Assembly (NCBI GenBank): GCA_027625915.1
Contig: JANTQA010000012.1
Span: 11,432,501-11,496,500 of the forward strand
Reading direction: 5' to 3'
Source: Anaeramoeba flamelloides
Lineage: Eukaryota; Metamonada; Anaeramoebidae
Length of the DNA stretch: 64,000 bases
The first letter of the stretch is position 1. Every line of letters begins with the position of its first letter. The notes under the pieces were generated by a model. The model did not search any database, was not told where the DNA came from, and worked only from the letters and a program-made list of their open reading frames with translations. Positions 42,248 through 53,400 of this stretch are shown here, piece after piece. Both the position numbers and the translations under genes were made by a program.

Positions 42248-43426
42248 ATGCTTTATTTCGAATTTGTGCAATCCATTAATACTATTAGTAGGTTAGGTTA
42301 TAAAGCATCTACTTTCAATATTAATTTTTTCTCTTTTTTTGTTTTTGTTTAGAAGAGGTAGATTAATTGCTGGGGTTTTTATTATTCGGAATGTATGATC
42401 ACAAAAAGTTGATTTGTGTTTTTTGAAAACAAATTTTTCAATTTAAATGGTTTTTAAGATCTAAATTTGAAAAAAACTTTGTGATAAATCCAAATTTAAA
42501 TCAATTTGTTTAATAACGAAATCATTAAGAAAAACAGAATTGTGATCAAGAAAAGAATTTTTTTTTTTTTTTTCAAAAAACATTATTCATTGCAAAAATT
42601 CAAAAAATAAACCAAAAAATCAAAAAAAAAAATATAAATCACACCAAACAATTGTTTTGTGATTTTATTTTTATTTGAATAACTTATTTTTATTGAATAT
42701 TTTTTTTTTTTTTTTTTATTTTTGATTCAAAATAAACACTTAATTTTACAACTTAACAACACTATTAAATAAATGTTTAAAAAAAATAATAAACTGTAAT
42801 TATTTTCAACAAAAGAATTACATTTCTAAAAGATAAAAAACATATACCTTATTTTGAAGATTTTTTTCAACTTTTGCTTGTTTTGTTCATGAGTTTTGGT
42901 GTGTGGATTATTCCATTCTTACAATAAATATAATCTTCTTAAAATACTATTAGATTGTGATATGTTCTTTGTCCCAATATTTTCTTTTCGATTTATTGAA
43001 TTACACCTTTGAAATACATGGTTATAAAAAACTGGTGACTTTTAGTGTCAAAAATAATAAAATGGTAAAAATAAAGGGTCAAAATAAGGTTTTTTCTAAA
43101 AATTTATATTCTAAAGAAATTATTATTCTTTTTTTATTATATCAAATAAAATGGAAATTCTTGAGGTAAGTAAATGTATTTTTAAGAAAATAGTGTTGAA
43201 TGTTTTCTAAAATTAATAATATCTTTAACTAATTAAAAAATTGTATTATACCTTTTTGAAAGAGTTATATTTTATTTCTTTTATTGCATTTGCAAAAATA
43301 AAATTTATAAAAGAATGATTATTATAATAGACTATTTCCACAAAAACAGAATATACACAAATTTAAATAAAAATTAGATATTGTATAAAAAAATGAATTT
43401 AACTCCTTTTTCTGTTCTTGATGATA
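42248..43426. other. Intergenic, 3' of the giant gene
   Basis: A/T-rich with T and A runs and no gene. A small plus-strand frame at 42957-43169 without ATG ends near a GTAAGT donor-like site (about 43165) but resembles nothing known. Confidence 0.4.
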
Positions 43427-43428
43427 TA

Positions 43429-45861
43429 TGTCCCTTCGAACCAAAAAACCCAAAAAATGAAAAACTGATCAAATACTTTTGATTAATACAATTAAAAAAA
43501 CTAAATGATAAAATAAAAATAAATAAAGTTTCAATTTAGCTTTTTCTTGAAAACATTTTTGCCAAAATCATTGATTTCAACCTTGAAATTATGTATATTT
43601 TTAGATACAATATCTTGTTTTAACTCATTTACAAAAACAAATTCTAAATTATGGGAATTTTCTTTTCACAAAAGGCACTAATTTGGTCCTCAAATGTTTT
43701 TTTTAGTTTTAAATGGTAAAATAAAAAAAAAGTTCAACTAAAAAGATAAACTCTCTGGAAAAGCATTCTAATTTAATATATTAACTTATTCTTTGATTTC
43801 AAACTTTTATCAACCCCAATTTTTCAAAAAAAAAATAAAAAAGTGCACAGTAATTTCTAAAAATATTTTTGATATTCAAAAGTTGAGAGTGTTTTTATTC
43901 TAAAAAAAATTATTCCAGTGTTTAATTGAATTAAGTTAGTTCTTAATTTCGAAAAATATTAATCAGAAAAAAATAGTGCTTAATTTTATTAAGGAAATAT
44001 AATTTTAAAAAAATTAATAAACAAAAATAATTTGATCCATAGAGATTAATTCGATGGTCTAAATTAAAAATTTGAATTTGGGATTTTGTAATATTAAAAA
44101 TCTAATAAATTTCTTTTCGGCATGTACCTTGAAAAACTTCAAAAGAGATATTTAAGCTTAAATATTCAAAAAAAATGTGGTGGTTTTGATTCAGAATTAA
44201 TCATAAATTAAAATAGATTATTGTTCTCTTTTATTATATATATCTATATATATATATATATATATATTTGAATTATGCTAAATGATTTATTATAATATCA
44301 TAAAATCATAGAATTTATTTTACTTTATTTAATAAATTTTCATATCTGTTGATCGAAATTTAAAAGTATTTTTTATATAAAGTAATAGGGATACACTTAA
44401 GCTAGTGTGAAAAAACGATTTTTTTAAATGTATTTTTTTCAGAATAAATTTCATTTCTTTTCATTTTTTAAAATAATTTAGATCTTGAATTAATTAAGTA
44501 AATGTAGATTAATATTGAAAACTTTTAATAACCGGTGTTATTTTAAATATACTGATTATTTTTTTTCTAATTAATAATTTAATACAAATGTTTTCCATAA
44601 ATGATTTTTTATTAAATAAAACAATTTCAAAATAAATTTCAATATTAGAATTTAAACTTGGCCTGAAAACAAATAATATAATATATATATATATATATAT
44701 ATAACTAATATTAAGTGAAAGGGCAACAAAAAGAGAACTAATATAATTTCAGTATTTTGCTAGTATTATCAAATCTTTTCTTTTAATTAGAATTGTCTGA
44801 TTTTTTTTATCTACAAAAATTTCTTGGTGATAAGTAGATTGAATGAAGAAATTATCTGGTCAAACAAGAATAATTTGAAATTCCCCAATTTGAAATAACA
44901 AATCTTCTTATTTTTTCATTTTCTTTTAAAAAATAAAATTCATTTATTCTCACTTTTTGAAGAAAAGATAATTAATAATTCAATTTAATATTTTTTTTAT
45001 AAAAAAGTCTGATTGATTAGAATGAATCATTAGATAAGAGGAAACTAAAATTTAAATAAATAAAAAATAAAATAGTTTATAATCTCAATTTTCTTTAAGT
45101 GAATGAAACAATAACAATAGTATGATAATCGTAAAGCCCTGTCCACGTTATTTCTTATAAAATTTATGATTTTAATTTTGTTTTATAAAATTTTCATAGA
45201 GTGTACTTTTTCTTGGTATTTTGGTAAAAATTTTTATAAATTTGTATATTGGATTCGTTCCAATTAAAAAAAAAAGCCACGATATGATATGTCCTTAATA
45301 AAATTAAGCACTATTTTTTTCTGATTAATATTTTTCGAAATCTAGATTATAACTTCATTCAATTAAACACTGGGATAAAAATTTTTTAGAATAAAAACAA
45401 TCTCAACCTTTGAATATTGAAAATATTTTTTGAAATTTCTGTGCACTTTATTTATTGTTTTTGAAAAATTGGGGTTGAGAAAATTTTGAAATCAAAGAAT
45501 AGGTTAAAATATTAAATTAGGTTATTTTCTTAGAGAGTTTATCTTTTTAGTTGAACTTTTTTTTAATTTTACTGTTTAAAAATAAAAAAAAAATTTGAAG
45601 ACCAAATTAGTCCCTTTTATAAAAATAAAATTCCCATAATTTAGAATTTGTTTTAGTAAATGAGTTAAAACAAGATAGTGTATCTAAAAATATACATAAT
45701 TTTGACTTTGAATTCAATGATTTTGGCAAAACATGTTTTCAAGAAAAAGTTAAATGGAAACTTTATTTATTTTTTCTTTTTTCATTTAGTTTTTTTAATT
45801 TTTTTAATGGAAGGTATTTGATCAGTTTTCAATTTTTTGGGTTTTTTGGGTTGTAGGGACC
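43429..45861. mobile_element. 2.4-kb foldback element with 570-bp inverted arms
   Basis: The left arm (43429 to about 44000) starts TGTCCCTTCGAACC after TA. The right arm (about 45289-45861) ends in the inverse, GGGTTGTAGGGACC, followed by TA (45862-45863). Inverse pairs run throughout, for example AAACTGATCAAATACTT, TCTAAATTATGGGAATTTT and CTTAATTTTATTAAGGA. The arms are diverged and carry small indels. The 1.3-kb centre contains two (TA)n tracts and no transposase. TA flanks point to the Tc1/mariner-like group, but the CCC-type terminus is not the usual CAGT, so the class is tentative. Confidence 0.75.
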
Positions 45862-45863
45862 TA

Positions 45864-46839
45864 TACATTCGATCTCAAATAAATTACTAAAAAATATATA
45901 CACTTTTAGAAAAAACGATCATAGTAACAACACCCATTTCAAATTAAAATCAAAATAAATTATAATTTTGAAAACAATATCCCAGTTTTTGAAGTACCAT
46001 TTTATTCGTCGCTTTGAGAGATCTCTCGAGTATTTTAATTTTTTCATTTTTATTCTCAAACGAGGTATTTTTTTTGAAAGAATGTTACATAATCCATACT
46101 TTGCCAAATTTAGAGGGTTAAAAAATAACAACAAATTAGATTAAATCGAATTATTATTTTTTAAATTAAAAGAAAACAATTTGTTTCAAATTAAAGAAAT
46201 TTAATCTTTTGGAAATATGAAACAAAAAAGATATTGATTTTTTCTCTTTTTGAATCTTTGTTTTTTGAAACTTTATTTTTTCAGTTTTTTGGATCTTTGA
46301 ATTTTTTTTTTATTATGTGTATTTTTGAAATTGGAACCCTATTGGATCGTTTTTTTATTAATTGAATGTTTTCCAATGTTTATGCACACTGGATTTTTTT
46401 TTTGTAATTTGAATTTTTGTTGTTGAGATCCTTTGAAATGATTTCTTTCAAAGCTTGGATTATCACGAAGCAAAATTTATAAAAGAATTTCTTTTAATAT
46501 TTTCAACCAAAAGAAGTACGCTTTCACATTACAATTTTTTGATAGGGTGAGTTGCTTCTACAGTACGAAGAAATATCATTATAAAGATTATACCCTTAGA
46601 TGGAAAAAATAGGGATAAATATTTTGAATTTTTTTTTCAAAGATCATAAGTACTTAAAGTAAAAATTGTTAAAATGAATATTTAAGAAAAATGTATTTAT
46701 TTATAATGGATAATAAAAATCCACAATTTTATTCTTTAAACTTGTTTTGTCTATTTATTAAAAAATAGTCAATTGGTTATTATTGTATATTTATAAAACT
46801 TGTAAATCTGTTTGTTAAAAAATATAAAAAATAACCAAT
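45864..46839. other. Intergenic, 3' of fibrillarin
   Basis: No gene supported. A minus-strand frame at 45919-46134 gives a basic peptide (RDLSKRRIKWYFKNWDIVFK) of no recognised family. The remainder is homopolymer-rich. Confidence 0.4.
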
Positions 46840-47122
46840 TTATATTAGATCGGTTGTTTTTTTTTTTGATGGTCTATAATCACCAATAATGAAAATATGA
46901 TTTTTTTCATAAGGATCGAGCTCTGTTTCTTCACGTGGTCGAAGACCTTCGTCTTGAAGTTTTTTAATTTCTCCATCAAAGACATCTCTTGGTTTTTTTG
47001 TGGAATCAATACAATTTGCCTTGATCGAGATAAGGAAGTGTCCTCCTTTTTTTAAAAAGTAATGACAATTCATGGCAATAATTCGGGATTGATCCTAATT
47101 TTGGATTAAAAGAAAAGTTTTG

Positions 47123-47153
<31 letters not shown>

Positions 47154-48472
47154 AAGCAAACAAATAAGATACAAAAATTAAGTTTGTAAATAAAAAAAAA
47201 AGTTTAATGCTTACAGGTTGAGCAACATCTGCAAAAACTACATCAACTTGTTCAACAATCATTCTATAATTTTGTGGTTTTCTTGCATCTATTTTTTATA
47301 GTTAGTATGTTACAAAAAGATTATTTCATTAAATAACAACAATACATTAAAATTTATGAAATAAAATATCTCATAATAAAAAAAAAAAAAAAAAGAAAGA
47401 ATTCAAACCATCAACAATTGGAACAATATTTGTTCTTGTTTGTGCAACACCAACTAAGTCTCTTCCAGATCTTGGTGCAAATTCAACAGCATAAACAACA
47501 CCATTTTTTCCAACAATATCAGAGCAATGGCTAACTGTTGTTCCTGAAGAGGCACCTAAATATAAAAGTTTACTTCCAGGTTTGATCCAAATGTTTTTTA
47601 CACCACCTAAATTAGAAGAAAAATAGGAAAACGAGAATTTTTGGAATTTAAAAAAGAATAAAAAAAAAAATATGTTTTAATTAAAAAGGAAGGAATGAGG
47701 ATATTAAAAGGATCAAAGTCCATTTGGTAACAAATTTAAAGAAGAGAAATAAAAAGATCTTACAGACAATAGCTGCTCCTAATTTTGATCTATAAGGATT
47801 CCAAACACGATATTCGATTGATTTTTTTTCTTCTTCTTTTTCATTTTGATTTTTTTTTTCTTGGTTTTCGACCTCTACTGTTATAATAGATTCACCATAT
47901 ACGAGTGTACCTGGTGCAAAACTTATTGTAAGTAAGGAGTCTTCTTGACCTACTGAAATATATACACCCTCGTGTCTATGTGGTTCAATGATTTGTTGGT
48001 TTTTAAATTTTCCTGAAAAGTTTCCTGGTTTGTTAAATCCTCTTCCTCTTCCTCTTCCACCACCTCTTCCACCTCTTCCACCTCTTCCACCTCTTCCACC
48101 TCTTCCTCCAAATCTTCCACCACCTCTTCCGCCTCTTCCACCATCTCTATCACCAAATCTTCCACCTCCTCTTCCTCTTCCACGACCTCTTCCACCAAAT
48201 CTTCCACCGCCTCTTCCTCTGCCTCTTCCACCATCTCTGTCTCCAAATCTTCCACCTCCTCTTCCTCTTCCAAATCCACCACCTGACGATCTTCTTCCGT
48301 CTCTGTCACCAAATCTTCCACCACCTCTTCCACCTCCACCTCTTCCTCTTCCAAATCCACCTGATGATCTTCTTCCATCTCTGTCACCAAATCTTCCACC
48401 GCCTCTTCCTCTTCCACCATCAAATCCACCTGATGATCTACGTTGACTGAAATTACGTTTACGATCAGACAT
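46840..48472 (-). CDS. FBL: Fibrillarin, rRNA 2'-O-methyltransferase of box C/D snoRNPs
   Basis: Four exons: 48472-47764, 47606-47409, 47288-47215 and 47094-46840, joined by GT..AG introns of 157, 120 and 120 bp with matching phases, giving 411 aa. Fibrillarin methylates rRNA 2'-OH groups guided by box C/D snoRNAs in the nucleolus. Visible family signatures are [15 protein letters not shown], the SAM motif [69 protein letters not shown] and [16 protein letters not shown], followed by [15 protein letters not shown]. The catalytic His (in TTVSH), Asp (in FADVAQ) and Lys (in SIKANC) are all present. The N-terminal GAR domain is about 145 residues, made of repeating [10 protein letters not shown] and [12 protein letters not shown] units, longer than in human. 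Identification is certain; exon 2 begins with the codon completing a Cys, where human has Gly or Leu. Confidence 0.97.
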
Positions 48473-49033
48473 TTTTAAAAAAATTCAAAAAAATAAACAA
48501 AAAAAAATGAAAACAAAATTATAAAAATGTTACGTAATTACAAAGATTACTTTAAAAAAATTCAGATAATTTAGAAATTTTTTCATAGAGTCTACATAAT
48601 TTATGTTCGTAGCATAGAACTTTAATTGTTAACACTTAACTTGGCAAATAGCATATGTCTATTTAAATTCTTATTGGTAAATGATAAATTAGCTTTGTAA
48701 TAAAACTTGATAATAAAAAGAAAAAGAACTTTGTTTTGACTTAAAGAAGGATTGTTATATTAGAACTTAAAATTGTTCAATGTATTTGTAATTTTTAGTA
48801 CTGTATAATTAGTTATTTTGATTCTCAAAAAAGTAATCAAACTTTTAACATTTGTTGATGATTAGGTAATTACCTACTTTTTGGAAATGAAGAATCTTCG
48901 CTTCTTTAATCTTTATAATCTAAACTCTTATTTTAAAAAAAAAATCTCGAGTGTATCATTAGTTATTTAAGATTTTTGACATAGTTCAAATTCCAACTCA
49001 TCCAATAATTAACTTTCACAACTTAATCTTTAC
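48473..49033. other. Upstream region of fibrillarin
   Basis: A/T-rich, no gene and no clear promoter motif. It ends where homology to the pogo-like MITE begins. Confidence 0.4.
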
Positions 49034-50054
49034 AATTTAAAAAACTTGAAAATTAAAATTTTTCTGATCAATTAGAAAGATGAGTAAAAATTTAAAATAT
49101 ATTGTCCTATTGTTTAGATTACTTTATAAAATTTTTGGATAAGGATTGTAAGCTTTAAAAAATTCTTATCAGTAAGATATTTTTTTAATTATTCTTAAAC
49201 TCTAAATTACAACCCTTTGGTAAATGTTGAAATCAAATAAACCCCAACTCTGAAAAAATAAAAAAGAACATTACTTAATTTTCAATCTAATTGTGAGATG
49301 AAATTTTGATATTAGTATCATTTTATTAATTTAAAATATTATTATACATTTTAATTTGAGAAAGGTATTTGGTTCTTGTGAATTAATTATTAAAATTAAG
49401 GAATATTATTTTTAATAAAAAAAAATCCTGTTTGGTTTACCAATTAAATTTAAATAAACTTGATTTTATAATAATTGGCCTCTTAAAAATCAAATTTTGA
49501 AAATAAATATTTTTATAAATTGGAGTTATCTATTATAATAAAAAAAATACTATTAAATATTCAATTCTATGTACCAGAAATATTTGTTTTTCGTTTCAAT
49601 AAAAAATAAAAAAATGTAAAATAAAAATAAAAAAAAATTGGGAAATTTATAATGAAATTTAGATTATTTTAAAAATAATAAAGAAAATAAAACTCTTATT
49701 TCATAAATGTAAAAAGCAAAATAATTAACATAACAGATATTTTTGTAAAAATTTACTATTTATCTAATGGATAATTAATAACTGAATTTTTTAATTTTTT
49801 CCTCTTTTAACTATTAATTTTTAAGATTTGGGCTTTTTTTTGAATTAAAGCATTTAGCAAAGGGTGAAAATTGATCTATTCAGAATACTTCAACAATAAT
49901 TTCCTGATTATAACATATAGTGTTTACTTGATAATTTATTACATTTTTATCTCTAAAATGGGAATATATTGTTGAATTTTACTAATATTTTCAATTGATC
50001 AAAAAAATTAATAATCAGGGATTCAGAAATTTTGGTTGTTTTAGATTTGACAAT
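49034..50054. mobile_element. Old, diverged relative of the 60.6-kb pogo-like MITE
   Basis: Aligns in the same orientation with 60556-61378: TTTTTCTGATCAATTAGA near 49058, TTTAATTTGAGAAAGGT near 49350, AACTCTTATTTCATAAATG near 49690, ATTTACTATTTATCTAA near 49751, and the right arm to TTTGAC at 50054. Its ends have decayed (left TTACAATTTAAA) and it is about 200 bp longer through indels. Confidence 0.65.
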
Positions 50055-50370
50055 AAAATATTTCTATGAAGGGTGTTTTCACAATTTCAGAGAAATATTT
50101 ATTTTTTTTTTAAAAAATTTAAATTTGGATATTTGTTTTTTTACTTATAAGGCAAATAATGAAGATGAATTATTTTTTTTTTTAAAAATAATTCAAATAT
50201 TATTCTGAATTTTTTGATTTATTTTTTTGGAATTTGTATAAAATAAGTATTTTCAATATTAAAAACCAAAAGTAATGATTTTGAAAATAAAAATTAGAAA
50301 GTATAAAATAAAATGATAAAAGCAAAATATAAAAAAGTGAAAAAACTCGAAAAAGAAAAAATACGAAATC

Positions 50371-50401
<31 letters not shown>

Positions 50402-50454
50402 TATTTATGTATCGATATATTGTAAAAAATATTAATTTCAAAAACTTGAGAATA
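50055..50454. other. Intergenic with (TA)n tract
   Basis: Holds an AT dinucleotide run at about 50371-50397 and A/T-rich DNA just 3' of the RGS-DUF547 gene. Nothing else is seen. Confidence 0.5.
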
Positions 50455-53400
50455 TTAATGATTAAAATATAATTTCTTAAAAGAATATTGCTCAAAATCA
50501 ACCAGCAAATGAGGATTTTTAAAAATTTTTGTCGAATATTTAATTTGTTGATTTGCTAAAATTTGAGACATTAAATTCATTGAAACAAATTTAGACATCC
50601 AATTTAAAAGGCCACCATGATTGTTAAAATCTCTTTCATAAGTGAGTAAACTTTTAGGTAATTTCATTTTGTCACTCTTTTTAATCATCACCAACGGCAA
50701 TAATAAATCGGTGGTAGTTTCTTTGAGAGACTTTAATAAACCGTCCAAATGATAAATGTTCAATTGTGATATTCTATAAGGGTCGATGATTGCAAAGTGT
50801 ATCATGGGCTCAATTTTGGATAATGAGTATTTGCTTCTTTCGTCGCTGATTTTAAAATAGTGAGATGATTTGTTTGAATTGTATTTAATGCAAGTGTTTG
50901 CACGTAAAATACCATTGAAAATGTCATTTAATGAATAATAATTGCCACTGATCAAATAAATTGAATCCCTTTGGTGATGTTTCATACTTGTTTGGTCATA
51001 GGGTAAACCATTTGACAAAAACCCATGCACAGTTAACAGATTATAAACATTTAAAAAAAAGCAAAGCTTTTCATTTTCACTTTTTAATTGATCAAGTTTT
51101 ATATATTTCAATTGTGCAGTTTTTTTAACAAATTTCTGAAATGGTATTGTAGAGTAGATGTTTTTGAAATTAATAACATTTTTTGAGATACGGTAATGAA
51201 TATCCAGCAATTGTATTAATTGTTCTAATAACGTTTCTACAACAGCGATAGGGTGAAAAATTTTATCATGATATTCATTTCCCTCGTTCAATCCCTTATA
51301 GGGTTGGATATTATATCTAAGTTTCATCCTTTGAGTCGAGTTTGATAAATTTTCATAATTTGGATCTTTTTTTAGTTTTTTTAATAAATTAGCAAATTGT
51401 CGAGTTTCTTGAAATGGGCCCCACGAATTGAAAATCATGTGTTCTAAGACAGCGTCATGTGCTTCATCAAACATGCTGATAAAAAAATTCTTATTGTTAT
51501 ATTGCTTGATTAATTTTTCTCTCAGATTTGATTGAATGTTGATTTCAAACGGTGATTCATATAAAATATATGTTTGAAATATTTTTTTTGAAGATTTATT
51601 GATTTGCTAAAAAGATTAATTAATATGTAGAATTTATTTTTTTTAAAGTAAAATGAATTTATATTTTTTTTTGAAATTAATAAAACATAAATCATATTAG
51701 AACAAGAATAATATATATTGTTTATATATTGTTTAGTGCTGAATTCTCAATAGAGGTACAATTGTAAAATAGAGGAGAAGTTTTTTCACAAACAAAATGA
51801 AGTCCTGTTTTCCTCATATCCTTATTTCATATAAAAAAAAAATTATTTATACTGTTAAAATCAGATTGCTCGTATTAAAATTTTAACTCAAAGTTTAATT
51901 AGGAATCTTAATTAAATCTTTATAAATGTATCATTTCTATTCGAATTCGTGAAGATCTTTGATTGTTTTTAAACGAATAAATAGTAAAATATATTTTGGA
52001 AACTTTAAATAAAAATTTTCGTTTATTAAATGGAAAACAACAGAATTGACTAATTTTACAAGAAGATATCAATATTTTTTTTGAAAAAAACTTCAAATAT
52101 AATTTAAGTATATGTAAAAAAATATAACAACACAGCATTAATAAAAATTAAAAAAAAATGAAAAAATTTTATTGTTAATTAATCCAAAAATAATGAATCA
52201 CTGGAATTTAGATTTTAAATGGGGGGTAACCCCGTATCATCATATTCATTTTATTTGAATTGTATTTTCAAAATAATATTTTTTTTTTATTTTTTATACT
52301 TTTTCCCTTCTTAAGTTGTTTAGTTTCCTTAGGTTCCTTGGGTTCTTTAGGTTCCTTCTCTTTTTGTTTTTTTAGGTGTTTGGGGAAGGTAAAAGGAATA
52401 AAAAACCATTATAAGAATTGGTTGACCCGGTCATGACTAACCTAACCAAACTTGTTCATGATCAGATCTTCAACGAGGACTTATGCAACTGTAGAGAACT
52501 GAATCCAACGAATGCGATCTAAAAAAGCAGGGCAATAAAAAAGAAAATTTCGAAATTTAATTCTTATTCTTAAAAACTCAGAACTTTATAGATTCAACAC
52601 ATCTATAAAGTTCTAAATCAAAATTTAATAAAGCAGCCTATTTCATTTGATTTAATGTTGTTCAAATATTTAGATCTCTTTATTAAAACAAACTATGGTG
52701 GCGATCCAAAAAAATCGACATAAAAGGAAACAACTACCAACCCATTCAACACTTGGGTTGCAAAAAAAACTTTTCACTGAAGTTTTTACTTTTTTCTATT
52801 ATTTTTTGACTCCTTTTAATTTTTTCTGACTAATATGACCCAGCACACTATAAGAAAAAATGAATTAAAATTATAGTCTAAATAGCAAGCCATTCAACTC
52901 AACAGAACATATACCCTCTCAATACTACTATTATTTCTATATCTTTATTTTTTTTCCACTCTTCATTTTTATTCCTTTTTTTTTATTCTCTTCTTCTTTT
53001 TCCAGAAAACTAAATTGAGTTTAAAAGTCTTCTAATTACTGTAATTAAAAGATTCTTTTGACTACTCTTTGAATTAGGAGCCACAAATTTAGTCACTTCA
53101 AAACTCTCTCTTTAACAGATCAAGCGCTCTTGAGCACTTAACCCTTACCAATAAAGACTCCTTTTCATTTCTTGCTTTTCTTTCTCTTTTTTTTGTATTT
53201 TTTTAGAAATAATTTTTTCCTTTTTGTTGTTTTTTTTAACGAAAAGAGATCCTATGGGTTATAATCTTGCCTGAATTATAAGATAAAAAACTTTAAATAC
53301 AATTTTAGAGTTTCATTCAAGTGCCGTAGAGTGCAGTCAAGTGCCTAGATTTTTTTTAATTTTTAAAATAAAAATAAAATTTCTTAAATTTTCTTTTTAT

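Noticed and set aside
47681-47763. Continuation of fibrillarin exon 1 past residue 236
   Set aside because: The read-through residues do not match fibrillarin, whereas the GTAAGA donor at 47763 and the next exon restore the conserved sequence.
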